From positions 1 to 55,933 of the forward strand of contig JABCZC010000033.1 in the NCBI GenBank assembly GCA_013289875.1: a stretch of DNA of 55,933 nt. Direction: 5' to 3'. Positions 43,628 through 54,408 of this stretch are shown here, piece by piece. The notes beneath the pieces were generated by a model. That model saw only the letters and a list, made by a program, of their open reading frames with translations. It did not search any database and had not been told where the DNA came from. Made by a program: the position numbers and the translations under genes. Within the stretch, counting starts at the first letter, position 1. The number at the start of each line of letters is the position of its first letter. Source of the stretch: Acidobacteriota bacterium. GTDB lineage: Bacteria; Acidobacteriota; Terriglobia; Terriglobales; Acidobacteriaceae.

Positions 43628-43862
43628 ATGTTTACGCGCGACGGCGTCCAGTACGAGTTTCCCCACCTGGGCGTGCCGACGCAGGAAGTAAAGCCGAACG
43701 AGCGCTGCAACTCCCGGTTTGGGTTCTATACCAGCCGATCAAGGGCTTTCGAGTTGCAATTATCGAAGAGGCGGCATGCCGATTGAGCTGATCCAGACTG
43801 CGCTCACTGATGATGAAATGTGGAGCGCGCAAAGAACAATGCGCTTACAGCCTCAGTTTCCC
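43628..43862 (+). pseudogene. Decayed VOC (glyoxalase/bleomycin-resistance) family gene
   Basis: Three pieces of one protein occur in three frames. From ATG 43628: FTRDGVQYEFPHLGVPTQEV to about FGFYT (43728). Then, from 43729 in another frame, YQPIKGFRVAIIEE. Then, from 43776 in the third, MPIELIQTALTDDEMWSAQ. In VOC-family homologues as I recall them, GFRVAIIE is followed directly by a Gly-Gly and PIELIQT. An internal stretch of perhaps 50 codons between the first two pieces is missing, and one base seems lost near 43768-43775. It cannot make the full protein. A terminator follows directly. Confidence 0.72.
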
Positions 43863-43863
43863 G

Positions 43864-43904
43864 GAAATAGAAAAGCCCCGAATTGCTCGGGGCTTTTCTA
43901 TTTC
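43864..43904. terminator. Long perfect bidirectional terminator
   Basis: GAAATAGAAAAGCCCCG and its exact complement CGGGGCTTTTCTATTTC form a 17 bp stem with a 7-base loop (AATTGCT). It includes A- and T-runs for termination in both directions. It separates the rplU-rpmA-pseudogene unit from the convergent membrane-protein gene. Confidence 0.9.
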
Positions 43905-43915
43905 GGTTTTGCTGC

Positions 43916-44797
43916 TTAGCCATTTACGCTGATGGAATTCTTGGTTAGAACCTTGTCGACAACCTGCTCCACGTCCTGCAGGAAGAACGCTCCAGCTTGA
44001 CCCACGGCGACATGCGGTGTGCTATGGCCCAGAGCACTTGCGATCTCGTCCCAGCGAATTAGCGACGAAGAGACGGGCAGCGTAATGGCTTCGAGTTCCG
44101 CCTCTGGCTGAGGCAACAGGAAGTAAGCCATCCAACCAGTCAGAACGCAGGTGATTACGACCTGGAGTGCGAGATTTATGTTCACGTCCAGCACGGAGCT
44201 TCGCGTCGCTACCACGGAGAGGATCAACTCCATTGCCGCCTGTACTCCAAATCCGAGGGCAATGCCGAAGGCCACACTGCGGAAAGAACGTCCCAGACTG
44301 TGAATGAACAGCGCGAGGAAAGCAAGCAGGCATAATTCGAGAATGCTCACACAACGCATCACCTGGAACCCGATCGACATCAGACCCGCTCCTACGCCCT
44401 TCAGCGGTAGGGAGGAGCTGACCGAGATGATGAAAGAAATGATTGCAACCCAGCGAAAAGCGAGAAGCCCAAAGCGGCGAATACCGGGCACGGGTTCCGT
44501 CACATGGCAGAAAATTTCCTGGATGACGAAGAAGATTGCGATCGCGCCAAGAGTGTAGAACGACCAGTAGGTGTAAAAGTAGACCGAATATTGCAAGGTA
44601 TTATCAATGGAAAAGAAGCGATGAAGATTGAGGATGATCTCCAGAGTGACCGCAGAACAGGCACGCAAGCCAAGATACGTCATCATCGCCGGAAAACGCT
44701 TGGACAATCCTGATCTCAGAAAGAAGATCAGCGAGAGCCAGATCAAGACCGGTTCAGCGAATTCCAGAATGTTCATCGAAACAGAGGTCCATTGCAT
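43916..44797 (-). CDS. Hypothetical multi-spanning membrane protein
   Basis: No named family is recognised. The roughly 293-residue product has about seven hydrophobic helices (for example PVLIWLSLIFFLRSG, IAIFFVIQEIFCHV, VVITCVLTGWMAYFLLP) and a hydrophilic C-terminal 60 residues. Similar seven-helix proteins of unknown role are common in Acidobacteriota, from memory. The start is taken as ATG 44797 (MQWTSVS); ATG 44776 is an alternative. It ends next to the terminator shared with the rpmA side. Confidence 0.65.
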   Translation of the reverse strand: MQWTSVSMNILEFAEPVLIWLSLIFFLRSGLSKRFPAMMTYLGLRACSAVTLEIILNLHRFFSIDNTLQYSVYFYTYWSFYTLGAIAIFFVIQEIFCHVTEPVPGIRRFGLLAFRWVAIISFIISVSSSLPLKGVGAGLMSIGFQVMRCVSILELCLLAFLALFIHSLGRSFRSVAFGIALGFGVQAAMELILSVVATRSSVLDVNINLALQVVITCVLTGWMAYFLLPQPEAELEAITLPVSSSLIRWDEIASALGHSTPHVAVGQAGAFFLQDVEQVVDKVLTKNSISVNG

Positions 44798-44917
44798 AAC
44801 GTTCACCCGAATCCAGGCATAAGAATAGCCTGAATCGGGGAACATCTCAATGCAACCCTCGATCTATGACCTACGACCTTCGGGGTCCGCCCTTGCAACT
44901 TTCGCGTTAGACGCGAA

Positions 44918-45097
44918 TTACTTGCCGTGCAGCTGGCAGGGCGATCCTGGTTCACAAACCGGGGCAGGCATAGCAGAACTTACGGTCAGCCGACTCACGG
45001 TGACGGTCTGCGCTTTGGCAGAGTGGCTGGAGGCAACACCGGCGATGACACCGGTCAATGCGAGGCATAGAATTGAGGCGCGAACAACGAGTTTCAT
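44918..45097 (-). CDS. Small secreted peptide, 59 residues
   Basis: The reverse strand from ATG 45097 encodes a signal peptide MKLVVRASILCLALTGVIAG with a likely cleavage after AKAQ near residue 30. A mature part of about 29 residues follows, with two Cys in VCEPGSPCQLHGK. GGGAG lies 12 bases before the ATG. No family is recognised. The mature peptide could be disulphide-bonded in the periplasm or outside. The next gene on this strand, the membrane protein, starts 120 bp downstream. Confidence 0.6.
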   Translation of the reverse strand: MKLVVRASILCLALTGVIAGVASSHSAKAQTVTVSRLTVSSAMPAPVCEPGSPCQLHGK

Positions 45098-45235
45098 AGT
45101 TAGTTAACTCCCGGTAGAATTAGAAAAAAAAGTCTGGTAATTGTTGACAACTTACTGTATCGTGAAAAACACTGTAAGCCTAGTATTTTCAATCACTATA
45201 GAGGGTATTAAACAGGCCTGTTACTGAGGTCATTG

Positions 45236-45253
45236 TGGTAACCCATGGTAACC
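45236..45253. promoter_or_regulatory. Direct repeat TGGTAACC with 10 bp period
   Basis: TGGTAACC occurs at 45236-45243 and 45246-45253, spaced exactly one helical turn. This is a typical layout for tandem binding of a regulator on one face of the DNA. It lies 65 bp before the gyrB -10 box and 139 bp before the small secreted peptide start. Confidence 0.35.
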
Positions 45254-45317
45254 TCTCTGCCCTTCTACCAAGCCCTTCCCAAGCCCCTTTCCAACGGCTC
45301 CGGACAGCTCTCCAACA

Positions 45318-45326
45318 TGCTATAAT
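45318..45326 (+). promoter_or_regulatory. Extended -10 promoter of gyrB
   Basis: TG-C-TATAAT is a perfect extended -10 box, 105 bp before the gyrB ATG. The -35 region is weak, as usual for extended -10 promoters. Transcription should start near 45333. Confidence 0.6.
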
Positions 45327-45409
45327 AAACCCAAGATCAAAGAGCTGAAACCCGTTCGCTTTCAATCTCTTATTCCACATGAACCGTCCCGGGTTCAAGA
45401 GCGTTCTGA

Positions 45410-48037
<2,628 letters not shown>

Positions 48038-48093
48038 GGCATACCCTACGCGGAACCAAAGGGCGCTCATAAGACGCACCATCCTTTGTTGCG

Positions 48094-49356
48094 CTACCGC
48101 CCCCCTCTTTGGTAGGTGACCTCACCCTGAACCAGCACCTGCTGCACGTGGCTGGTGTATTCAAAAGGATCGCCGTCGAATACTACGATGTCCGCGTCCT
48201 TGCCTTTCGCCAGCGATCCGGTTCTGTCATCGATACCCAGAATCTTCGCGGCGGAGATCGTAATCGCTCGCAGGGCCGGCTCCGTTCCCAAACCGTTTGC
48301 CGCCGCGATGGCGGTCTCAAACAACAGCACGCGGCTCTTCGGAACATACCCTACATAGCCGGTCATAATGGCGATGGGAATCCCCGCCTGTTGCAGGAGG
48401 GCGGCATTTTCATAGGTCGCGTTTGACGTCTGCAAATTCTCAAACGGCTGCATGATCGCGCCAACCAGGCAGGGCACGCCGGCCTGTCGAATCTTGTCCC
48501 GGATGAGATACCCCTCGGTAACGGATGCCAGCATGTATTTCAAGTGAAACTCCGTGCCGATGCGAATCGCCGTGTCGATGTCGTCGGCGCGATATACGTT
48601 GAAGATGGCCGGAGTCTTACCCGACACCACGCCGGCCAGCGCGGCGAGTTTCATATCCAAGGCAGGTCGCTTGCCAGGATCACCCTTCTCCTCTTTCCAT
48701 CTATCCCATTTCTCCTGATACTGCCTGGCCTGAAGCAGAGCCTCGCGGATCATCTCCGCCGTCTTCATGCGCGTCACCGGAGCCTTGTGATTGCTGCCAT
48801 AGGTCTCTTTCGGAGTGTCGCCCAGGTTGAACACCATTGCGGAGTTGAGCCGCACCGCCAGCTGATCCACGGTGCGGAACGGCGAATCGGGCCCCGCAGT
48901 TTTGAAGATTCCGGCGGAACCCGCAATTGGATTTCTCGGGCCCGGCGTCACCTGCATGGTCGTCACGCCATACGCATTCACGTATTGATAGAGCTTGTCC
49001 TCGGGATTGAGGCTGTCGCGCACGTTCACGTCCGCCGTATTAGGGTCGGTCGATTCGTCCTGGTCCTGATCGGCGGGAATGTTGTACGCGCCGGAGATGC
49101 CTGTCGAAGTATAGGTGTCGATCAGGCCTGGCGTGACATAGAGACCATGAATCGCCTGATAACCGTTGGGAACAGTGACGCCCGCTCCCGTCTGCACATC
49201 CTCAATCTTGCCGTCGCGGATCAGCACCATTCCCGGTCCGCCCTGCGGGCCTGCGTCCATCGTGTAAAGATGGTCCGCGGTTATGGCAAAGCTCTGAGCA
49301 TGCGCAGGCAGTGCGACGGTGAGCGCCATAGCAACGAGCAGTGATGACGGTTTCAC
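48094..49356 (-). CDS. Amidohydrolase-family protein lacking metal ligands (pseudoenzyme)
   Basis: This 420-residue protein has a signal peptide (ALTVALPAHAQS). It aligns along its length with the product of the adjacent upstream gene, but every metal ligand is changed. PGLIDTYTS stands for VDSHSHIG, FNVYRADDI for HNHTHRADD, LASVTEG for VHHGTES, and IMTGYVG for NTDDP. So the fold is kept but hydrolysis is unlikely. Its ATG overlaps the stop of the active partner as ATGA, so they are translated together and may form a heteromer. It is a candidate regulatory or structural subunit. Confidence 0.85.
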   Translation of the reverse strand: MKPSSLLVAMALTVALPAHAQSFAITADHLYTMDAGPQGGPGMVLIRDGKIEDVQTGAGVTVPNGYQAIHGLYVTPGLIDTYTSTGISGAYNIPADQDQDESTDPNTADVNVRDSLNPEDKLYQYVNAYGVTTMQVTPGPRNPIAGSAGIFKTAGPDSPFRTVDQLAVRLNSAMVFNLGDTPKETYGSNHKAPVTRMKTAEMIREALLQARQYQEKWDRWKEEKGDPGKRPALDMKLAALAGVVSGKTPAIFNVYRADDIDTAIRIGTEFHLKYMLASVTEGYLIRDKIRQAGVPCLVGAIMQPFENLQTSNATYENAALLQQAGIPIAIMTGYVGYVPKSRVLLFETAIAAANGLGTEPALRAITISAAKILGIDDRTGSLAKGKDADIVVFDGDPFEYTSHVQQVLVQGEVTYQRGGR

Positions 49357-50720
49357 TGCCCACCTCCCTGCAACTGTGGGTAGCGGCTGATTACGTTGAA
49401 GCCGCCCGTGGCATAGCGCAGGTCGACGGGATTGCTGCGGTCAAAGACTTTCTCTCCTTCGATCCATGTCTCAAGAACCTTGGTGTACACGCTGAGCGGC
49501 GCTCCGCTCAGCACGAGGAAATCCGCGTCCTTGCCGGGCTCGAGGCTGCCCACGCGACTCTGAAGATCGAGCATTTCCGCGGGATAAATGGTTAGTCCCT
49601 TGATGGCCGCGTCCTCGCTCATGCCTCCTCGAACGGCCAGTGCGGCCGAGCGCCGCAACAGGCGTGAGTTGGTAATGGGGTCATCGGTGTTGAAAGCCAC
49701 CTTCACGCCCGCCTTTTCCAGCCGGGCCGGGCAACTGATGCTGAAGTTGATCGTCTCCGGCTTGCCGCCCGGCGCATCGATCATGGTGAAGGTCACGCCG
49801 ATATGCCGCTTGGCCAGCTCATCGGCAACCAGGCACGATTCCGTCCCGTGATGCACCACCACGCGGTAGTGAAATTCGTCCGCCAGTCGCACTACGGTCA
49901 TCACGTCGTCGGCGCGGTGCGTGTGGTTGTGAACAATGCGCTTGCCCTCGAGGATCTGGACGACAGCATCCAGGCCGAGATCGCGATCCGGCGCCTTGGC
50001 CGTTTTGTCGCCAGCGGATACGGCCTTGTTATAGGCGTCCCATTTGGCTTTGTAATCCTGCGCCTTCTCGTAGATCCCACGCGCCAGGGCGGCTTCCTCC
50101 ATGCGCGTCATGGGAGCCTGTCCACGAGAGCCGTAGCCTTTGGGGTTCGTCCCGTTGGCCATCTTCATGCCGCCAATCGTGCCCGGAATCAGCATCTGCT
50201 CGATCGTCGTTCCGCGCAGTTTTACATACGCGGTCTGGCCGCCCATCACATTGCCGCTGCCCGGCATGATGTTCGCGGTAGTGATGCCGCCCGCGGTCGC
50301 CATCCGGATATTGGGATCGGCGGGATCGATGGCATCGAGCGCACGCAGCGCCGGCTGAATGGGGCCGCTCCCCTCATTCGCGTCCTGCGAATCGGAGACC
50401 GTCGGGTTGGGGTCGATGCCGATGTGGGAATGAGAATCGACAATGCCCGGCATGACGATCTTGCCGGTAACATCTTTGACGGTAGCGCCTGCCGGAATCT
50501 GAAGCTTGCCCTGTTCGCCGACGGCGATGATCTTTCCGCCCTTGATCACCAGGACTCCATGCTCGATCGGCGGCGATGTGATCGACAGAATTCTGCCGCC
50601 TTCAATCACCAGGACGTTGTTATCATGGTCCGTCTGCGCCAGAGCCAGCGGAACGAGAGCAATACACGTTGCCGCTCCCAGGCACACAGCCGCCATCAAA
50701 ACAACTTTCGTTTTCCGCAT
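49353..50720 (-). CDS. Amidohydrolase, imidazolonepropionase-like, exported
   Basis: This 455-residue protein has a signal peptide (VVLMAAVCLGAATCIALVPLALAQ). The metal sites are intact: VDSHSHIG, VHNHTHRADD, VVHHGTES and FNTDDP, matching the binuclear/mononuclear amidohydrolase superfamily. The substrate is not known; periplasmic members include aryldialkylphosphatase-like and prolidase-like enzymes. ATG 50720 was chosen since the signal peptide starts there; the frame opens at 50777. It is coupled to the downstream inactive paralogue and diverges from the amidase gene. Confidence 0.85.
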   Translation of the reverse strand: MRKTKVVLMAAVCLGAATCIALVPLALAQTDHDNNVLVIEGGRILSITSPPIEHGVLVIKGGKIIAVGEQGKLQIPAGATVKDVTGKIVMPGIVDSHSHIGIDPNPTVSDSQDANEGSGPIQPALRALDAIDPADPNIRMATAGGITTANIMPGSGNVMGGQTAYVKLRGTTIEQMLIPGTIGGMKMANGTNPKGYGSRGQAPMTRMEEAALARGIYEKAQDYKAKWDAYNKAVSAGDKTAKAPDRDLGLDAVVQILEGKRIVHNHTHRADDVMTVVRLADEFHYRVVVHHGTESCLVADELAKRHIGVTFTMIDAPGGKPETINFSISCPARLEKAGVKVAFNTDDPITNSRLLRRSAALAVRGGMSEDAAIKGLTIYPAEMLDLQSRVGSLEPGKDADFLVLSGAPLSVYTKVLETWIEGEKVFDRSNPVDLRYATGGFNVISRYPQLQGGGQ

Positions 50721-50810
50721 GCCCACCATCCTGCTTTCGATTGCCCCGCGAGTATACTGCCATTTCACCCGTTTCAATAAGCATCATTTCTTGAGGATGG
50801 TTCACGCATC

Positions 50811-52730
50811 ATGCCCGGAACTGTGTCTTCAACTACCATGTCCCCTGCATCCGCAATCTCTCCAAACCGTCGCGCCTTCCTCGCTGTCTCGGCGCGCTTC
50901 GGCCTTGCTTCCACGCTGTTTCCCGGAGCGCTGTACACGCTCGCCGCACAAGCCCAGGCAGCGAGCCCCGTTGCCAGCCCGGAATTGCCGAAGATCACGC
51001 CCGAGATGATCGATGCAGCGGCGGCGCTTGCCGGCATCACCATCGCAACCGACCAGAAGCAAATGATGCTTGACGGGCTCAACGAGCAACGATCCGGTTA
51101 CGCGGCCATCCGCAAGCTGCATATTCCCAACAGCGTGCCGCCGGCGTACATCTTCGATCCGCTGCCACCGGGAGCGAAAGTGAGCACGGAGAAGCACGAC
51201 CCGGTCTACAGCACGGCCGTCGCAACGCTCCCGAAGAACCTTGACGACCTTGCCTTCGCGACGATCCCCGAGCTTGCCGACCTCGTTCGCACCAAAAAAG
51301 TCTCTTCGATGGATCTCACGCGGATGTATATCGCACGCCTGCGCAAATATGACCCCATGCTGCACTTCTCGATCACGATCACCGAAGATCGCGCGCTCGC
51401 GAAAGCTCGTGAAGCCGATTCGGAGATCGCCGCAGGGAAATATCGCGGACCGCTGCACGGCCTTCCTTGGGGCGCAAAGGATCTGCTCGCTGTGAAGGGC
51501 TATCCCACTACATGGGGCGCAGGCGGATTCGAAAAGCAGACCCTCGACGCCGATGCTACCGTCGTCCAGCGCCTCGACGCAGCCGGAGCCGTGCTGATTG
51601 CCAAGACCACGCTGGGCGCGCTCGCCATGGGCGACAAGTGGTTCGGCGGACGAACGCGCAACCCGTGGAACCCGAAGCAAGGCTCCAGCGGTTCGTCGGC
51701 AGGCTCGGCCTCGGCGACATCCGCCGGATGCGTTGCATTCGCGATTGGCTCGGAGACCCTCGGCTCTATCTCCTCGCCTTCCACACGGTGTGGCGTTACC
51801 GGCCTGCGCCCCACCTTTGGATTCGTACCACGCACTGGGGCGATGGCGCTCTGCTGGACAATGGACAAACTCGGCCCTATTTGCCGCGCCGTCGAAGACT
51901 GTGCCATCGTACTCACCGCCATCTATGGGCCCGACGGCCAGGACCTGGCCACGCGCGATGCCGCCTTCAACTGGAACGCCGATTTCGATTGGAAATCGCT
52001 CCGTGTCGGCTACATCGCGCGCGAGTTCGAGCCCGACAAGCCGCCCTCCCCAACCGAAAAGCAGGCCGAGCCTTCGACGGCAGAAGAAAAGAAGAAGCGG
52101 GAGAAGCACGAGCGCGAGATGGCCGCCTACCACGCGCGCCGCGCCTACGACCGCAAGTATGATCTGGCCGCGCTCGACAAACTCCGAACCATGGGCGTGA
52201 ATCTCATACCTGTCACGCTGCCCGATCTTCCATACGGCGCGATGACGGCACTCCTCACTGCCGAGGCTGCCGCGGCCTTCGACGAACTCACCACCACCGG
52301 GCGGGACAAGTTGCTCACCGAGCAAGGCATCGAGGACTGGCCCAACGATTTCCGCATTGCCCGCTTCTATCCGGCGGTCGAGTATGTGCAGGCTAATCGA
52401 GCGCGCACGCTTGCTATTCGGCAGGTATCGGAACTTTTCCATCAGGTGGACGTCATCGTCGCCTCATCAAACAGTGACCAGCTCCTCGCCACCAACCTCA
52501 CCGGACATCCCGCCATCATCGTCCCCAACGGCTTGCGCGGAGCCGACGCGCCCGCACCTCCAGAAATCGACACTGGCGACGACGACCAGATCGGCGGATC
52601 GGGCACGCCTGTCAGCATCACCTTCCTCGGCGGCCACTATCAGGACGCAAAGCTATGCGCCTTCGCACGCGCCTATCAGGAGGCGACCGGTTTTCAGAAG
52701 CTGCACCCGAAGCTAGCAGCGAGCTCTTAG
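50811..52730 (+). CDS. Amidase (amidase-signature family) with Tat-like signal
   Basis: The protein has 639 residues. A twin-arginine motif in SPNRRAFLAVSARFG and a hydrophobic stretch suggest export by Tat. The Ser-cisSer-Lys triad is visible: Lys in WGAKDLLAVKG, cis-Ser in GSSGSSAGSAS and Ser in GSETLGSISSPS. It hydrolyses an amide; the similarity to GatA is only at family level, and no gatB or gatC is near. A charged insert (SPTEKQAEPSTAEEKKKREK) stands after the catalytic core. Its position beside two exported amidohydrolases suggests periplasmic amide or peptide breakdown. Confidence 0.9.
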   Translation: MPGTVSSTTMSPASAISPNRRAFLAVSARFGLASTLFPGALYTLAAQAQAASPVASPELPKITPEMIDAAAALAGITIATDQKQMMLDGLNEQRSGYAAIRKLHIPNSVPPAYIFDPLPPGAKVSTEKHDPVYSTAVATLPKNLDDLAFATIPELADLVRTKKVSSMDLTRMYIARLRKYDPMLHFSITITEDRALAKAREADSEIAAGKYRGPLHGLPWGAKDLLAVKGYPTTWGAGGFEKQTLDADATVVQRLDAAGAVLIAKTTLGALAMGDKWFGGRTRNPWNPKQGSSGSSAGSASATSAGCVAFAIGSETLGSISSPSTRCGVTGLRPTFGFVPRTGAMALCWTMDKLGPICRAVEDCAIVLTAIYGPDGQDLATRDAAFNWNADFDWKSLRVGYIAREFEPDKPPSPTEKQAEPSTAEEKKKREKHEREMAAYHARRAYDRKYDLAALDKLRTMGVNLIPVTLPDLPYGAMTALLTAEAAAAFDELTTTGRDKLLTEQGIEDWPNDFRIARFYPAVEYVQANRARTLAIRQVSELFHQVDVIVASSNSDQLLATNLTGHPAIIVPNGLRGADAPAPPEIDTGDDDQIGGSGTPVSITFLGGHYQDAKLCAFARAYQEATGFQKLHPKLAASS

Positions 52731-52734
52731 TCGG

Positions 52735-52798
52735 CAGTTGCCAGTCCCCAGTTATGAGAAGACACTGCCTCTAACCGGCGACTGAGGACGAACAACTG
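52735..52798. repeat. REP-like imperfect inverted repeat
   Basis: CAGTTGCCAGTCCCCAGT (52735-52752) and the complement of 52781-52798 (CAGTTGTTCGTCCTCAGT) match at 14 of 18 positions, separated by 28 bases. The element fills the gap between the amidase and ABC-ATPase genes. It resembles dispersed intergenic palindromes and may act as a transcript-stabilising or attenuating hairpin. I found no second copy in this window. Confidence 0.5.
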
Positions 52799-52811
52799 AT
52801 AATTTGAATCT

Positions 52812-53570
52812 ATGCCCCTGCTCGAAGCACGCGATCTCTCGAAGAGCTACGGACACGGCGCACTCGTCGTAGCTGACGTCTCCTTCTCCATCGCCCGCGG
52901 AGAAACGCTCGGCCTCGTAGGCGAATCAGGCTCGGGAAAATCGACGATCGCGCGTATGGTGCTCGGCCTGATTGAGCCTACGAGCGGCAGCGTGCTTTTC
53001 GACGGCCAACCCGTCACGGGAATCTCGCAGCGCACTCTGCGTCCGCTGCGCCGCCGCATGCAGGTGGTGTTTCAAGACCCCTTCGCCGCTCTCAATCCGC
53101 GCATGCGCGTGCGCGACATTATCGCCGAGCCGCTTGTGATCCACCGAGCCTGCCCGCGTTCCGAACTGCGCCCCCGCACTGCGAAACTGCTGCGGGCTGT
53201 GGGACTCGACGACTCCGCGCTCGCTCGCTACCCGCATGAATTCTCCGGTGGCCAGCGCCAGCGCATCAACATAGCCCGCGCGCTCGCGCTTCGGCCCGAT
53301 CTCGTTGTCCTCGATGAACCCGTGTCCGCGCTTGACGTCAGCGTCGGGGCGCAGATCGTGAACCTGCTGCGCGATCTGCAGCGAGAGTTTGCGCTCACCT
53401 ATCTCTTCATCTCGCACTCCATGCCGCTGGTGCGTTATCTCGCCACCAACATCGCGGTGCTCTATCGCGGACGTCTCGTCGAATACGGCCCCAGCATGGA
53501 AATCTGTACCGCCCCGCGTGAGGCCTACACGCAATCCCTTCTCGCAGCCACGCCGGAAATCCGCGCCTAG
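52812..53570 (+). CDS. Oligopeptide/dipeptide-type ABC transporter ATP-binding protein (orphan)
   Basis: This 252-residue protein has Walker A GESGSGKST, Q-loop VVFQDPFAALNPRMRV, signature FSGGQRQRINIARAL, Walker B LVVLDEPVSALDV and the switch His in FISHSM. The sequence style (QDPFAALNPRM) is that of OppF/DppF ATPases. These normally work with a second ATPase, two permeases and a binding protein, none of which is adjacent. The usual OppF C-terminal extension is absent. It probably serves a transporter encoded elsewhere. Confidence 0.9.
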   Translation: MPLLEARDLSKSYGHGALVVADVSFSIARGETLGLVGESGSGKSTIARMVLGLIEPTSGSVLFDGQPVTGISQRTLRPLRRRMQVVFQDPFAALNPRMRVRDIIAEPLVIHRACPRSELRPRTAKLLRAVGLDDSALARYPHEFSGGQRQRINIARALALRPDLVVLDEPVSALDVSVGAQIVNLLRDLQREFALTYLFISHSMPLVRYLATNIAVLYRGRLVEYGPSMEICTAPREAYTQSLLAATPEIRA

Positions 53571-53604
53571 AGAATCGCATCATGCGTCCATCTACAATAA
53601 GGGG

Positions 53605-54408
53605 GTGTACGCGGCCTTCCTTCATCCACAAACCACTTCTAACTATGTTTTGCTCTCGCTCGCGGCCTTCCTCGGCGGGCTCGTGAACTCTGTTGCCGGC
53701 GGAGGCGGATTCATCGCCTTTCCCTCGCTGCTCAAGGCCGGCCTGCTGCCTATTGAGGCCAATGCGACGGGAACTGTGGCTCTCTGGCCCGGCCAGTTCA
53801 CTTCGATCGCCGGCTACCGCGAAGATGTGCGAAAAAATATCCGCCTCGTTCTTCCTGTTGCACTGGTCGCACTCATTGGAGGCTTCACCGGCGCCTACAC
53901 GCTGCTCCACAACAGCCAGAGTTCATTTCTGCGCCTGGTGCCGTATCTGTTCCTGCTGGGCGCCACCAGCTTTGCCGTCAGCGGACCCGTCTCCCGTGCT
54001 GTAAGGCGCCGCATTGAGCATCGCGGACACGGGCACGAGCATGTTGCGCTCATTCCGCTGCTCATTTTGCTCCTGTGCATCTGCTATTACATCGGCTACT
54101 TCGGAGCCGGAGCAGGCCTTCTTACTATGACTGCGCTGGCTTTTTGTGGGGTCGAGCGTCTCGCCGAGATCAACGCGCTTAAGGTCGTCATCACGACCAC
54201 CGCCAACGGCATCGCCGTCATCACCTTCATCATCCACGGAGCCGTCGAGTGGCGCTTCTGCTGGTACATGATGATCGCGTGTGCCATCGGCGGCTACACC
54301 GGCGCGCGCAATGCCCGCCGCATCAGCGACAAGATTCTGCGGCCTTTCATCATCGCGCTCGGCTTCACCGTCGCCATCTATTTCTTCCTGCACCGGAACG
54401 CGCTCTGA
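53605..54408 (+). CDS. TauE/SafE-family sulfite/anion exporter-like membrane protein
   Basis: The 267-residue product has about eight helices. The family motif GGLVNSVAGGGGFIAFPSLL is in the first repeat and YYIGYFGAGAGLLTMTAL in the second. Members export sulfite, sulfoacetate or related anions; the substrate is not known here. The start is GTG 53605, which directly follows a GGGG run; the open frame extends upstream over the ABC gene but only as a shadow. Its stop overlaps the ATG of the SemiSWEET gene by one base (TGATG). Confidence 0.85.
   Translation: MYAAFLHPQTTSNYVLLSLAAFLGGLVNSVAGGGGFIAFPSLLKAGLLPIEANATGTVALWPGQFTSIAGYREDVRKNIRLVLPVALVALIGGFTGAYTLLHNSQSSFLRLVPYLFLLGATSFAVSGPVSRAVRRRIEHRGHGHEHVALIPLLILLLCICYYIGYFGAGAGLLTMTALAFCGVERLAEINALKVVITTTANGIAVITFIIHGAVEWRFCWYMMIACAIGGYTGARNARRISDKILRPFIIALGFTVAIYFFLHRNAL

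Noticed and set aside
44850..45107. Plus-strand 85-residue frame opposite the small secreted peptide
   Set aside because: No ribosome site and no signal peptide; the minus-strand peptide explains the codon pattern better.
50829..52442. 537-residue minus-strand frame
   Set aside because: It is the antisense shadow of the amidase gene, in high-GC codon phase; no family resemblance.
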